Assembly: GCF_014196845.1 (NCBI RefSeq)
Contig: NZ_JACIEM010000004.1
Location: 558,001 to 622,000, forward strand
Length of the DNA stretch: 64,000 nt
DNA from: Aurantimonas endophytica
GTDB taxonomy: Bacteria; Pseudomonadota; Alphaproteobacteria; Rhizobiales; Rhizobiaceae
Reading direction: 5' to 3'
The stretch's first letter is position 1; each line of letters opens with the position of its first letter. Shown piece by piece: positions 24,881 through 34,261 of this stretch. The notes under the pieces are model-generated. The model did no database searches and was not told where the DNA came from. It saw nothing but the letters and a program-made list of their open reading frames with translations. Both the position numbers and the translations under genes were made by a program.

Positions 24881-26383
24881 ATGCGTATCGTGCTGAGATG
24901 TGATCCTTCGCGGCTCCTGCGCTGGAACCTCTGGGTCGCGCAATCTCTTGCTGAAATGCCCGGCAACGAGATCTTCCTCAGCTTCTCGACACACCGCCGT
25001 CCACTCCCTCCTTCCTGCCGAATGCTCGTGGAATTCGAGCGGCTCATCTTCGGCTCGCGAGGTGACGGGGCTACCGATCCGATCGAAGATCAGCTCCGGA
25101 TGTTTCCTCCACACCCGGGGGGCGAGATCGATGTTCTCGTCGATTTCAGCGGCGGAGGCATCCTGCCAGCTGCGGGCCGCGTCCTCACACCGAGCTTCAA
25201 CGGCGTCCCCGGCGAGGTCGGGACGATGGCGGCCCTGGCTGGCGATCAGGAACTGCTGGTCGAGCTATACGACACGGCCCGCCCCGCCGAGCCCTGGAGG
25301 GCCCATCCCGCGAGTGCCGACCGGGAGCTCTTTTCCGCCAGTCTCGACGGCGTCCTCGCCTGCGCGGCCGAACTGATCGCCAAGGCCATCCGCGTCGGTG
25401 CCCGCGTGGGATCCGGCCCGGACTTGCCGATGCCGCGCGGAGTGACGTCCCCCGCTTTATCTGTTCTCTGCCTCGCGCATGCGGCGCGCATGTCGGCTCG
25501 AAAAGCGACCAAACTCCTCGATGTGCTGCTGCGGAGAGGAAGTAGCTGGACGATCGGCTGGCGGCTCGATGAAACAGCCAGCCTGCTCGACAAGGGCGAG
25601 GCAGCATTCCAGGTCCTCACCGGCGGCGGCGAGAGCTATGTCGCCGATCCCTTTCCCTTCCGTCATCAATCGCAGAATTATATCTTTCTTGAGCTCTTTC
25701 CCTACGCGTCCAACCGGGGGTGCATTGCGGTCGCGACGGTCGAGCGGAACGGCATGGTCAGCACGCCTCGTATCGTCCTTGAAGAACCGCACCATCTTTC
25801 CTACCCGTTCGTGTTCGAGCATTCGGGAGAGATCTGGATGATCCCGGAGTCGGGGGCATCCAGGAGTGTCTATCTCTACAAGGCCGAACCGTTTCCTCAC
25901 CGGTGGACCCGCGTGGCTTGCCTTGCCGAAGGGCTGGAAGCCTATGACGTCACACCGCTCTTCCAGCGCGACAAGCTTTGGTTTTTCGCCAGCCTCCGAT
26001 CATGGAAATCGACAGCGTGGGACATGCTGGGCCTCTACCGTGCGGAAGGTCTCACCAAACCGTGGCGGGCGCATTTCAAGAATCCCGTGACGATCGATGC
26101 GGCGTGCAGTCGCCCGGCAGGGGCGTTGTTCCAGCGAGGCGAATGGCTTCTGCGACCCGTCCAGGATTGCAGCCGCTTCTATGGCGGCGGACTGACGTTC
26201 TTCCGGGTGGACGCGCTCAACAATCTGACTTTCGAGCAAACCCCAGTCGGCCGCATCGTGGCCGGTACGTCCGGGTGTCACACCTACAACCGACATCACG
26301 GGCTGGAAGTGATCGACCTCTTCGGGCGGTTCCGAGAAGGCCAGGAGACCTCAATCGCCTACCAGCCAACAAACCCGTGCTGA
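24881..26383 (+). CDS. Two-domain protein: formyltransferase-like N-terminus and GINT1-type beta-propeller
   Basis: A 500-residue cytosolic-looking protein with GGAGG before the ATG at 24881. Residues 1-190 resemble a formyltransferase/Rossmann-like domain (IDVLVDFSGGGILPAAGR). Residues 230-490 have the repeated blade motifs SYVADPFPFRHQSQNYIFLE, HLSYPFVFEHSGEIWMIPES and DVTPLFQRDKLWFFAS, typical of the GH43-like propeller seen in the N-terminal part of plant GINT1 and bacterial relatives. It may bind or modify sugars of the polysaccharide. The family assignment is from pattern memory and the function is unknown. Confidence 0.7.
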   Translation: MRIVLRCDPSRLLRWNLWVAQSLAEMPGNEIFLSFSTHRRPLPPSCRMLVEFERLIFGSRGDGATDPIEDQLRMFPPHPGGEIDVLVDFSGGGILPAAGRVLTPSFNGVPGEVGTMAALAGDQELLVELYDTARPAEPWRAHPASADRELFSASLDGVLACAAELIAKAIRVGARVGSGPDLPMPRGVTSPALSVLCLAHAARMSARKATKLLDVLLRRGSSWTIGWRLDETASLLDKGEAAFQVLTGGGESYVADPFPFRHQSQNYIFLELFPYASNRGCIAVATVERNGMVSTPRIVLEEPHHLSYPFVFEHSGEIWMIPESGASRSVYLYKAEPFPHRWTRVACLAEGLEAYDVTPLFQRDKLWFFASLRSWKSTAWDMLGLYRAEGLTKPWRAHFKNPVTIDAACSRPAGALFQRGEWLLRPVQDCSRFYGGGLTFFRVDALNNLTFEQTPVGRIVAGTSGCHTYNRHHGLEVIDLFGRFREGQETSIAYQPTNPC

Positions 26384-26992
26384 AAGGTCGACACCATTCG
26401 GGCGGGCAACACCTTGTTCGGTCGCGATTATCTCGAGCTCCCATGTCGCTCGCATCGAGTGTTGGTGGCGGTATGGGCCGAGCAGCGGAAGGCATGGACA
26501 AAACCACCAGGCTACTCAGCCGGAATCGCTGAGGCAGCACCACGTCACCGCGACGGAGTACTCCAAACGTCCAGTGGCGCTGAGAAACATCGTCGACGAT
26601 ACGAACTGCGCGCCCGAACTTCTGACGGATCTCGGGGCGACGCGGTTTCCAACAAGAGGCCGAGACCTTGGCGTTCAGCCTAAGCCGCTGAACAAGCGAA
26701 GAGATGCCAATAGGCTCCTGTCGCGATAGACGCACCCTGCGTCGACGACGCGCCCAAAATCTAGCAATACCCCTGGATGATATATTGGTTACATAGTGGC
26801 CAAAGAAAAATCCTATAAAATAAACAAAATGTACTCGGGTTAATGCCTGCAACTTAGGTATTAACCATTGTTAACGGATTGCCGCCTCCCGGCCCAGCGA
26901 TGATGTTCGGAACCATTCAGCGGGTGGGGCTTCAACAACGAACGCTCACTGTGCCCTCAACTCGGCTGTCCGCTTGCACGCAGGAGCATGCC
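26384..26992. other. Intergenic region with AT-rich island and nested inverted repeats
   Basis: Between the propeller gene and the oxidoreductase gene I see no gene with a ribosome site and family features. 26756-26880 is strikingly AT-rich. It holds GGTTAAT/ATTAACC (26838-26844 with 26860-26866) and, overlapping it, TTAAC-CATT-GTTAA (26861-26874). This is the likely promoter/operator for the rightward operon. The first 370 bases are unexplained. Confidence 0.5.
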
Positions 26993-28282
26993 TTGACCAG
27001 ATTGAGCACGACGGATGTTGCGATCATCGGAGCGGGTCCGTATGGGCTAGCGCTGGCAGCGCATTTGCAGACGCGCAATGTCGAGTATCGTCTTTTCGGT
27101 GAGACGATGGCGGCCTGGAAGAACAACATGCCTGCAGGCATGTTGTTGAAATCCTATCCCTGGGCCTCAAGCATACCAGGGCCGGACGCGCAGTTCTCCC
27201 TCCGAAGCTTCTGCGCCGAGCGCGGGTATCCCTATCATGACGAGTTGATACCGCTGCCGCTCGACCGGTTCATCGAGTATGGCGAAGCTTTCCAGGAACG
27301 CTTCGTGGCTGGTTCTTGCGAGAAGAGAACGTTGACGTCGCTGGAACCGGGTGCTGACGGGTTTCGCGTCAGGTTTGCCGACGGCGAGACCGTCGACGCC
27401 CGCCGGGTCGTCATTGCCGTCGGCTTGCGCCCTTTCCGGCACCTGCCGGAGGATGTCGCGCAGCTGCCGTCGCAGCTCCGCTCGCACAGCAGCGATTATG
27501 GCTCCCTGGAGCACCTCGATGGCAAGGAAACCGTCGTCGTCGGCAGCGGGGCATCCGCGACCGATCTCGCGGCATTGCTTCACGAACGGGGAATACGCAC
27601 GACGCTTGTGGCGCGCCAAAGCCGACTACGCTTTGCGTCACGCCCTCGACCCCGGACGCTGGTCGAGCGCCTGACCGCTCCAACCAGTGGAATTGGGCAG
27701 GGCTGGTCACTGGCAATATGCGCCAAGTATCCGCAGCTGATCCATCTTCTGTCCGAGGAGGCACGCTTCGGGCTGGCCTACGGCAAGGCCCTTGGACCAT
27801 TTGGCAGCGCCTCCGCGAAGGAACGAGTGGCTGGAGTGCCGCTTCGGCTTGGCCAGACGATTTGCTCCGCCGATGTTCGGGGCGACAGGGTCGAGCTGAT
27901 GCTGGCTGATGCCGCCGGACAACGGCGGGTCCTTCAGGCCGATCACGTCATCTATGCCACCGGCTACAGGATCGACGTGAGCCGTCTGGGCTTCCTGAGC
28001 CCCGCGATCCTCAACCATCTTCGCCTGACAGGCGGAGCGCCGACACTGACACGAAACTACGAGACGTCGGTTCCCGGCCTGCACTTCGTCGGTCCGGCCG
28101 CGGCGCCGAGCTTCGGTCCGGTGTGCCGCTTCGTCTACGGCAGCCGATACCCCGCCCGGTACCTCGCTCATTATCTGGCGACCGACCGGAAGCGGGTCCC
28201 GAGGTTGCGTTTGCCCCCGCCGGCCAAAGCCAGCGCTTCGCCGGAATTCCTCTTGGAGCGTGAAAGCGAGGTGCTGTCGTGA
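26993..28282 (+). CDS. FAD-dependent NAD(P)-binding oxidoreductase in the polysaccharide cluster
   Basis: A 429-residue flavoprotein if started at the TTG at 26993, which has CAGGAG seven bases upstream and places the FAD motif (DVAIIGAGPYGLALAAHL) at residue 8. An ATG at 26900 would add 31 residues with no site. The second dinucleotide motif is VVVGSGASATDLAALL, and VIYATGYRIDVSRLG closes the fold. This is the flavin-monooxygenase/lysine N-hydroxylase-like superfamily. Substrate unknown. Its stop overlaps the next start (GTGA). Confidence 0.82.
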   Translation: MTRLSTTDVAIIGAGPYGLALAAHLQTRNVEYRLFGETMAAWKNNMPAGMLLKSYPWASSIPGPDAQFSLRSFCAERGYPYHDELIPLPLDRFIEYGEAFQERFVAGSCEKRTLTSLEPGADGFRVRFADGETVDARRVVIAVGLRPFRHLPEDVAQLPSQLRSHSSDYGSLEHLDGKETVVVGSGASATDLAALLHERGIRTTLVARQSRLRFASRPRPRTLVERLTAPTSGIGQGWSLAICAKYPQLIHLLSEEARFGLAYGKALGPFGSASAKERVAGVPLRLGQTICSADVRGDRVELMLADAAGQRRVLQADHVIYATGYRIDVSRLGFLSPAILNHLRLTGGAPTLTRNYETSVPGLHFVGPAAAPSFGPVCRFVYGSRYPARYLAHYLATDRKRVPRLRLPPPAKASASPEFLLERESEVLS

Positions 28283-29061
28283 ACATCCTGGTTCCAAACG
28301 ACCTTTCGTCGACCGGCGCTCTGGCGTCGCCTGTGGCCGGAGCGGCGCCGTCGCTGCCTTTGCCGCGCGTCAGCTTCGTCATCCCGACCCTCAACGAGGC
28401 GAACAACCTGCCATGGCTTCTGCCACGTATCCCCAGCTGGGCCCACGAAGTGGTCATCGTGGATGGCCGATCGACGGACGATACCGTCATGGTCGCCCGC
28501 CGGCTTCGCCCGGATGCAACGATCGTCATGGAGGGCCGCCGTGGCAAGGGCGCAGCCTTGCGAGCGGGCTTCGCGGCCGCCACCGGCGACATCATCGTCA
28601 TGATCGATGCAGATGGTTCGATGGTTCCCGAGGAAGCCGTGGTCTTCGTCGGTGCGCTGATGGCCGGCGCCGATCTGGTCAAGGGGTCGCGCTTTCTGCA
28701 AGGCGCGGGCACCGGCGACATGTCGTTCGTCCGGATGCTCGGGAACTGGGGCCTGACACTGACCGTCCGCATACTCTACGGCGGCGTGTTTTCCGATCTC
28801 TGCTACGGGTACATCGCCTTCTGGAGAAAGCACGTCGCGACACTGGACTGCGACTGCGACGGGTTCGAGATCGAGACACTGATCAACGTGCGCGCGCTCA
28901 AGAACCAGCTGGCGATCGTCGAGGTGCCGAGCTTCGAGGCTCCGCGCATCAGTGGCGAAAGCAATCTGCATGCGATCAGGGATGGCTGGCGCGTCCTGAC
29001 TACCATTCTGCGTGAACGCGTTCTGGCGCCGGCCCCGCTCGTCCAGCACGGGATGCCGTGA
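28279..29061 (+). CDS. Family 2 glycosyltransferase, dolichol-phosphate mannose synthase-like
   Basis: A 260-residue GT2 protein starting with GTG at 28279 inside the previous stop. RVSFVIPTLNEANNLPWLLP and VVIVDGRSTDDTV form the nucleotide-binding part, MIDADGSM the metal motif, and DLCYGYIAFW and CDGFEIETLIN the acceptor part. There is no clear C-terminal membrane pair. It probably transfers a sugar to a lipid carrier or the growing repeat. Confidence 0.88.
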   Translation: MNILVPNDLSSTGALASPVAGAAPSLPLPRVSFVIPTLNEANNLPWLLPRIPSWAHEVVIVDGRSTDDTVMVARRLRPDATIVMEGRRGKGAALRAGFAAATGDIIVMIDADGSMVPEEAVVFVGALMAGADLVKGSRFLQGAGTGDMSFVRMLGNWGLTLTVRILYGGVFSDLCYGYIAFWRKHVATLDCDCDGFEIETLINVRALKNQLAIVEVPSFEAPRISGESNLHAIRDGWRVLTTILRERVLAPAPLVQHGMP

Positions 29062-29117
29062 GCGGCAGGGCAATCACGGAATCTGCTTGAAGCGCCTTCC
29101 TGTACTCCGAGGTACCG

Positions 29118-30257
29118 ATGCGTATCCTGATGGTCGCCGCCCGGTGCCATCCCTTGATGGGTGGTATCGAAACCCACATTCAAGAAGTCGGGCCCCGGCT
29201 GGTGTCGCGCGGGCACGAGGTCGACATTCTCACGACCGATCCGACAGGCGACCTTCCGGTGGAGGAGACTGTCCGTGGCATGCGGCTCCGGCGCGTGCCG
29301 GCATGGCCGAAAAACCGCGACCTGTACATCGCCCCGGCCATCTACCGAGCGATCAGGGAGGGGGAATGGGACGTCATCCATTTCCAGGGCTACAGCACGT
29401 TCGTGGCGCCGATCGGCCTCTGCGCGGCCCTTCAGAGCGGCACTCCTTTCGTCCTGACCTTTCACAGCGGGGGGCACTCCTCGCGCCTGCGCAACATGGT
29501 TCGTCGACCTCAACACGCTCTGCTGCGTCCCTTGGTGAACCGCGCTGACCGGCTGATCGGTGTCTCGCAGTTCGAAGCGGATTTCTTCAGTGCCAGGATG
29601 GGCGTGCCGCGGGAGCGCTTCATCGTCATCCCGAATGGCGCGGCAATGCCCCGCGCAAGTACAGGCGTCAAAGTAGATCCGCATCTCGTGCTCTCCGTCG
29701 GCAGGCTGGAGCGGTACAAGGGTCACCACCGGATCGTCGCGGCGTTTCCCGAACTTCTCCGGCGCATTCCGGATGCCCGCCTGCACATCGTCGGAACCGG
29801 GCCCTATGAGGAAGACTTGCGGCGCCTGGTCGAGATGCTGGGGCTCGAAAAGCGAGTCACGATTTCCGCCATTCCAGGATCCGACCGGCAGCGTATGGCC
29901 GATCTCCTCGCGGGAGCCGGACTTTTTGCGCTGTTCAGCGAATACGAAGCTCACCCCGTCGCCGTAATGGAAGCGCTGGCGCTGCGCCGGCCGGTCCTTG
30001 TGAGTACGACGAGCGGGCTGCTGGAACTGGTCGAAAGGGGGCTTTGCCGCGGTGTTCCCATCGACTCCTCGGCGCAGGTGCTGGCCGCGGCCATCGCCGA
30101 GGAGCTGTCGTCCCGCCGGCAAGTTCCCGACATGGTTCTGCCGGACTGGGAGGCCTGCGCCCAGGCGCTCGGCGACGTGTACCGGGAAGTTGCGGGCGGT
30201 TCGACGCCGGTGCGGCTTCCGCTCGAGGTGGGAATGCCGCCTGCAGAGCCCGCGTGA
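29118..30257 (+). CDS. Family 4 glycosyltransferase
   Basis: A 379-residue GT-B enzyme. The N-terminal domain starts MRILMVAARCHPLMGGIETH; the donor domain has VGRLERYKGHHRIVAAFPEL and the EX7E motif in FSEYEAHPVAVMEALALRRP. It is a retaining transferase of the cytoplasmic repeat-assembly stage. The stop TGA shares one base with the next ATG. Confidence 0.9.
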   Translation: MRILMVAARCHPLMGGIETHIQEVGPRLVSRGHEVDILTTDPTGDLPVEETVRGMRLRRVPAWPKNRDLYIAPAIYRAIREGEWDVIHFQGYSTFVAPIGLCAALQSGTPFVLTFHSGGHSSRLRNMVRRPQHALLRPLVNRADRLIGVSQFEADFFSARMGVPRERFIVIPNGAAMPRASTGVKVDPHLVLSVGRLERYKGHHRIVAAFPELLRRIPDARLHIVGTGPYEEDLRRLVEMLGLEKRVTISAIPGSDRQRMADLLAGAGLFALFSEYEAHPVAVMEALALRRPVLVSTTSGLLELVERGLCRGVPIDSSAQVLAAAIAEELSSRRQVPDMVLPDWEACAQALGDVYREVAGGSTPVRLPLEVGMPPAEPA

Positions 30258-32230
30258 TGTCGACCATATCCGCCGACAACGCCGCAAGGACCGAGGCAAG
30301 GACGTTCCGGAGCCGCTTTCGGCTGATCGAGACCCTCATCGGACCTGATCTCGGCGAGCCGGCCAAGGGCGAGGCATCCCGCTCGATTAATTTTGGTTGG
30401 GTCTCGGCGCTTTGCCTGGTTGTCGCGGCCGGGCTTCTGCTTGTCGTCGCGGGGCAGGGTGCCGGACGTCGGGGCGAAGGCGCCGCCTCCTTGCTGTTCT
30501 GGTCCGGCGTGATCCTCGTGGTGGTCCCGACGACGTTTCGGATCTCGTGGCCGATGGTCGCGCGGGGGGAGCGCCTCTTCCTGCTCTTCCTCCTTGCGGG
30601 AGGGCTCTTCTACTACAAGAGCGTCTATGCGCCGACGAGCTTCAGCGATCACGACGAGTTCCTGCACTGGATCGCGACCGACTACCTGACGACGGCCGGC
30701 CGACTGTTCGCCTCCAACCCGCTGCTTGATGTCGGGCCGGACTACCCTGGCTTGCAGATCTTGACGTCGGCGATCGTCGAGATGACCGGGCTGCCGGTGT
30801 TCGTGGCGGGGACGCTGCTCCTGGCAGTGCTGAGATGCGTGTTCGTCGGCGCGCTGTTCCTGCTATTCGAGAGCATCACCGGATCCGCCCGCCTCTCCGC
30901 CATCGCCTGTCTGGTCTATATGGGCTGCTCGACTTACGTCCAGTTCACGTCGAAGTTCTCCTATGAGAGCCTCGGCATCGTGCTGTGCCTCCTTGGCTTC
31001 GCGATCGAGGCAGCCTCGAGGAACCGCGATGACGTCTCCCGGCTGAGGGCAGCCGTGCTGATCGTCGTTCTGCTGGCGGGACTTGCGGTCACCCATCACC
31101 TCAGCGCCACCTATGCGATCATCTATTTCGTGGCTATTGCCATTCTCGAGGTTCTGCGCCGCGACGCCTCGCGACGCGACGTGACGATCGCGGCTGTCCT
31201 GGCCCTCTTCGCCGTCGCCTTGCCGCTCGCGTGGATGGGTGTCCGCGGCAACCCGGTGGTCAATTATCTGGGTCCGGTGATCGAAGGGGGGCTCGAGGCT
31301 CTGCTCCAGCGGCTCGACAGCCTGTCCGATACGACCCGCCCGACAGATCCCTTGGGCATACCGCCGCAACCGCTCGGAACACGGCTGACGACGCTCGTCG
31401 CCGTTCTGCTTCTGGCGCTCGGCCTGGCGACCGGGTTCTTCCGGTCCCTGGCCTTGGCCGTCAAGGCGGCCCCGAGCAGTGGTTGGAAACCGATCGCCAA
31501 GATCTTCGAGCGACGCTGGCGCGACAGCCGCTCCTTGTTCCTGACCGTCCTGGCCTTCGGGTTTCCGATTGCCATGGCCTTCCGGCTGACGGTCGGCGGA
31601 TGGGAAATCGGCAATCGCATGGGAACGTTCGTCTTCTTCGGAGTCGGGCTAGTGGTCGCGGTGAGCCTTGTCCATTTCTGGCAAGGCCCGGCACCGCGCG
31701 GATGGCGTCGTGTGCTGCCGGCGTCTGCCTTGGCGGTCATCGTCATGGCCGGCGTGACGGCCTCTTCCCTCAATCCGATCCGGGGCCCCTACAGGGCAGG
31801 GGCTGACTCGGAGTCGATGGAGCCGATGGCCATCCAGGCGGCGCGATGGACGCGGGAGTGGTTGGGCGTAGGGAACGGCTTCATCGCGGACCGCGTCAAT
31901 CGGCTGCTGCTGGCCGGCTATGGCCAACAGGACGTCAGGGTCGACGTCGTCGATGGCGTCGCGACCGCACGAATTTACGAGGCCGAGCAACTGGAGGGCG
32001 ACAATCTCTACGCCTTGGCGCGAAGCGACATCGACTTCCTGCTGGTCGATATGCGCCTTTCCCAGTCCAGGCCGGTTTTCGGCTTCTATTTCGAGCCGTG
32101 GGACTCGAACCGCGAAGCACTGCTGCCGGAAGCGTTGCTCAAGTTCGATAACGTCGACGGCGTCGTCCGCATCTACGACAATGGCTGGATCAGGATCTAC
32201 GACGTGAGGGGCTTGCATGAACCCCTCTGA
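30257..32230 (+). CDS. Multi-spanning membrane protein, GT-C-like glycosyltransferase or polymerase candidate
   Basis: A 657-residue integral membrane protein with roughly eleven to twelve hydrophobic segments (for example VSALCLVVAAGLLLVVAG and FLLLFLLAGGLFYYKSVY). After the third comes SFSDHDEFLHW, an acidic DHDE motif placed like the catalytic Asp/Glu loop of GT-C transferases. A soluble periplasmic-type tail of about 120 residues ends the protein. In this cluster it is the best candidate for a lipid-linked sugar transferase or the repeat polymerase. The ATG at 30257 overlaps the previous stop. Confidence 0.7.
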   Translation: MSTISADNAARTEARTFRSRFRLIETLIGPDLGEPAKGEASRSINFGWVSALCLVVAAGLLLVVAGQGAGRRGEGAASLLFWSGVILVVVPTTFRISWPMVARGERLFLLFLLAGGLFYYKSVYAPTSFSDHDEFLHWIATDYLTTAGRLFASNPLLDVGPDYPGLQILTSAIVEMTGLPVFVAGTLLLAVLRCVFVGALFLLFESITGSARLSAIACLVYMGCSTYVQFTSKFSYESLGIVLCLLGFAIEAASRNRDDVSRLRAAVLIVVLLAGLAVTHHLSATYAIIYFVAIAILEVLRRDASRRDVTIAAVLALFAVALPLAWMGVRGNPVVNYLGPVIEGGLEALLQRLDSLSDTTRPTDPLGIPPQPLGTRLTTLVAVLLLALGLATGFFRSLALAVKAAPSSGWKPIAKIFERRWRDSRSLFLTVLAFGFPIAMAFRLTVGGWEIGNRMGTFVFFGVGLVVAVSLVHFWQGPAPRGWRRVLPASALAVIVMAGVTASSLNPIRGPYRAGADSESMEPMAIQAARWTREWLGVGNGFIADRVNRLLLAGYGQQDVRVDVVDGVATARIYEAEQLEGDNLYALARSDIDFLLVDMRLSQSRPVFGFYFEPWDSNREALLPEALLKFDNVDGVVRIYDNGWIRIYDVRGLHEPL

Positions 32231-32966
32231 TAATCGGCATCTTCTCGCTGCATGCATCTGGGCCGCGGCAACGGTCATCGCCGTCGCCTCCAGCGACAGC
32301 AGCCTTCTTCGCACCCTCCTGGGTATACCGCTTGTACTCGTAGCTAGCGGCCACGCGCTGCTGAGGGCCGCAGGCTACAGAACCGGGTCGACGCTTGAAG
32401 ATCTCGTTTGCATGGTCGGGATGAGTCTCGTAGCGGGAATTGCCGGCGGCTTCTTCCTCCATTCATCAGGCCTGCTGACCCCGTTGGGATGGGCCGCCTG
32501 GTTCGGAACCGTCGTCGTCTTGGCTTCGATCATTGCCGCGCGACGCCGCAGCGCTTCCGATTTGCCGGAATGGCAGTGGCCTGAAGGCCTGCGAGCAAGG
32601 CATGTCTCGGCATTCCTCTTCGCGGCGCTGCTTGCCACAAGCGCCTATGCGGTCGCCGTGCACGACGAAGCCGCTCAGAAGCAGTTCGAGTTTACCGAAC
32701 TGTGGATCCTCCCGTCGGCGGATGGCCAACTCTCCGTCGGTCTGCGGAGCGGCGAAGCGGAAACCCAGCATTTCGACCTGGAAATCACCATCGACGGCCG
32801 CCCGTTCGCGATCTTTCCGTCACTGGCAGTCGCTCCCGGCGAGTCGTGGACGCGGCAAGTTCAGGTGCCAAGAGAGGCCAGGCCGCAGAACGCCGAGGCC
32901 AAATTGCTGAAGCTCGCCGACCTGCAGCTTTACCGCCGTGTTTCCGCGCTGGTGCCGGGATCCTGA
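32217..32966 (+). CDS. DUF1616-like membrane protein
   Basis: A 249-residue protein whose ATG overlaps the preceding gene by 14 bases. Four hydrophobic segments (residues about 10-130) are followed by a soluble beta-rich part (FTELWILPSADGQLSVGLRS, FPSLAVAPGESWTRQVQV) as in DUF1616 proteins of polysaccharide loci. Function unknown; it may be a partner of the preceding membrane protein, whose gene it overlaps. Confidence 0.75.
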   Translation: MNPSDNRHLLAACIWAAATVIAVASSDSSLLRTLLGIPLVLVASGHALLRAAGYRTGSTLEDLVCMVGMSLVAGIAGGFFLHSSGLLTPLGWAAWFGTVVVLASIIAARRRSASDLPEWQWPEGLRARHVSAFLFAALLATSAYAVAVHDEAAQKQFEFTELWILPSADGQLSVGLRSGEAETQHFDLEITIDGRPFAIFPSLAVAPGESWTRQVQVPREARPQNAEAKLLKLADLQLYRRVSALVPGS

Positions 32967-32983
32967 CGTAACGGAGGCAGTCC

Positions 32984-34261
32984 ATGCGTATCCTGCTGCT
33001 CTCGCAATTCTATCCTCCGGTGATCGGCGGCGAGGAGCGGCATGTCCGCAACCTCGGCGCAGCGCTGGCCAAGCGGGGCCATACGGTGGCCGTGGGCACG
33101 TCGCGGCATCCCGGTTCGCCAGAAGTGGAATGGGACGGCTCGGTCCGCGTGCATCGACTGCCCGGTACGCTGCAACGACTGGCGGCCATTCATGCCGATC
33201 CTGAGCGCCCCCATGCGCCGCCTTTCCCCGATCCCGAGCTGGCGTCAGCTTTGAGGCGTCTGGTGGTGCAGGAGAGCCCGGACGTCGTCCATGCCCATAA
33301 CTGGATCTACGCCTCGTTTCTCCCGGTCAACGTGACCAACAGAATTCCGCTGGTGGTCACGCTCCATGATTACGGGCTGGCCTGCGCGAAAAAGAACCTG
33401 ATGCACAGGGGCACGCAGCTTTGCAGCGGCAGGGCGCTGACGAAATGTATTCCCTGCGCATCCCGCCACTACGGGGCGTTGAAGGCGACCGCCGTCACGC
33501 TGGGAAACTGGGGTACCAGTTTCCTTGCCCGCCGGGGCGTGGACCGCTTCATCCCAGTCAGCCATGCGGTAGCGCGCTATACCAATCTCGCCGGGACAGG
33601 GACGCCCCACGAAGTCATTCCGAACTTCGTGCCCGACGAGATCGGGGTGCCTGGCCCCGAAGAACCGTGCCTGGACAAGCTGCCCGCCGACGGCTTCATC
33701 CTCTTCGTTGGCGACATGATGCGGCTCAAGGGAATCGAGGTTCTTCTTGAAGCCTATGCCAGGCTGGAGCGGGCGCCACCGCTGGTGCTGATCGGGCGCC
33801 GGACCCCCGACACCCCATCGAGGTTCCCGCCCAACGTCCACGTTCTCGGCACCTGGCCGCATGCCGCGATCATGCACGCGTGGCGGCGCTCGCTCTTCGG
33901 CGTCCTGCCGTCGACGGGTCCGGAGGCTTGCGCCACGGTCGTCATGGAAGCGATGGCTTCGGGCAAGCCTGTCGTCGCCTCCGATATCGGCGGCATGCCG
34001 GATATCGTCGACCCGGGCGAAACCGGCCTCCTCGTGCCGCCCGGCGACGCTTCGGCGCTTGCTCGGGCCATGCAGCGCCTCCTGGACGATCCAGTGCTTC
34101 TGGCGCGACTGGCGATAACCAGCCTCGCCCGGGTGCAGGACCTGAAATCCACCGCCGTGGTCGGCCGGATCGAGCAGGTCTACCGAGACGTCCTGCGGGA
34201 GGCCGCTGGCGTTCAGCCTGTGGTGATGCGCGAGAATCTGGGAGAACCGTCGTGCTTCTAG
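32984..34261 (+). CDS. Family 4 glycosyltransferase with cysteine-rich insert
   Basis: A 425-residue GT-B enzyme with ACGGAGG before the ATG at 32984. The acceptor domain begins MRILLLSQFYPPVIGGEERH; the donor domain contains FVGDMMRLKGIEVLLEAYAR and the EX7E motif in STGPEACATVVMEAMASGKP. Between them lies a CAKKNLM...LCSGRALTKCIPC insert with four Cys, common in one GT4 branch and possibly metal-binding (inference). Its stop lies within the start of the flippase gene. Confidence 0.88.
   Translation: MRILLLSQFYPPVIGGEERHVRNLGAALAKRGHTVAVGTSRHPGSPEVEWDGSVRVHRLPGTLQRLAAIHADPERPHAPPFPDPELASALRRLVVQESPDVVHAHNWIYASFLPVNVTNRIPLVVTLHDYGLACAKKNLMHRGTQLCSGRALTKCIPCASRHYGALKATAVTLGNWGTSFLARRGVDRFIPVSHAVARYTNLAGTGTPHEVIPNFVPDEIGVPGPEEPCLDKLPADGFILFVGDMMRLKGIEVLLEAYARLERAPPLVLIGRRTPDTPSRFPPNVHVLGTWPHAAIMHAWRRSLFGVLPSTGPEACATVVMEAMASGKPVVASDIGGMPDIVDPGETGLLVPPGDASALARAMQRLLDDPVLLARLAITSLARVQDLKSTAVVGRIEQVYRDVLREAAGVQPVVMRENLGEPSCF

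Noticed and set aside
26384-26760. Possible decayed transposase or truncated gene after the propeller gene
   Set aside because: Translations on both strands gave no motif I could tie to a transposase, and no terminal inverted repeats or target duplication were seen.
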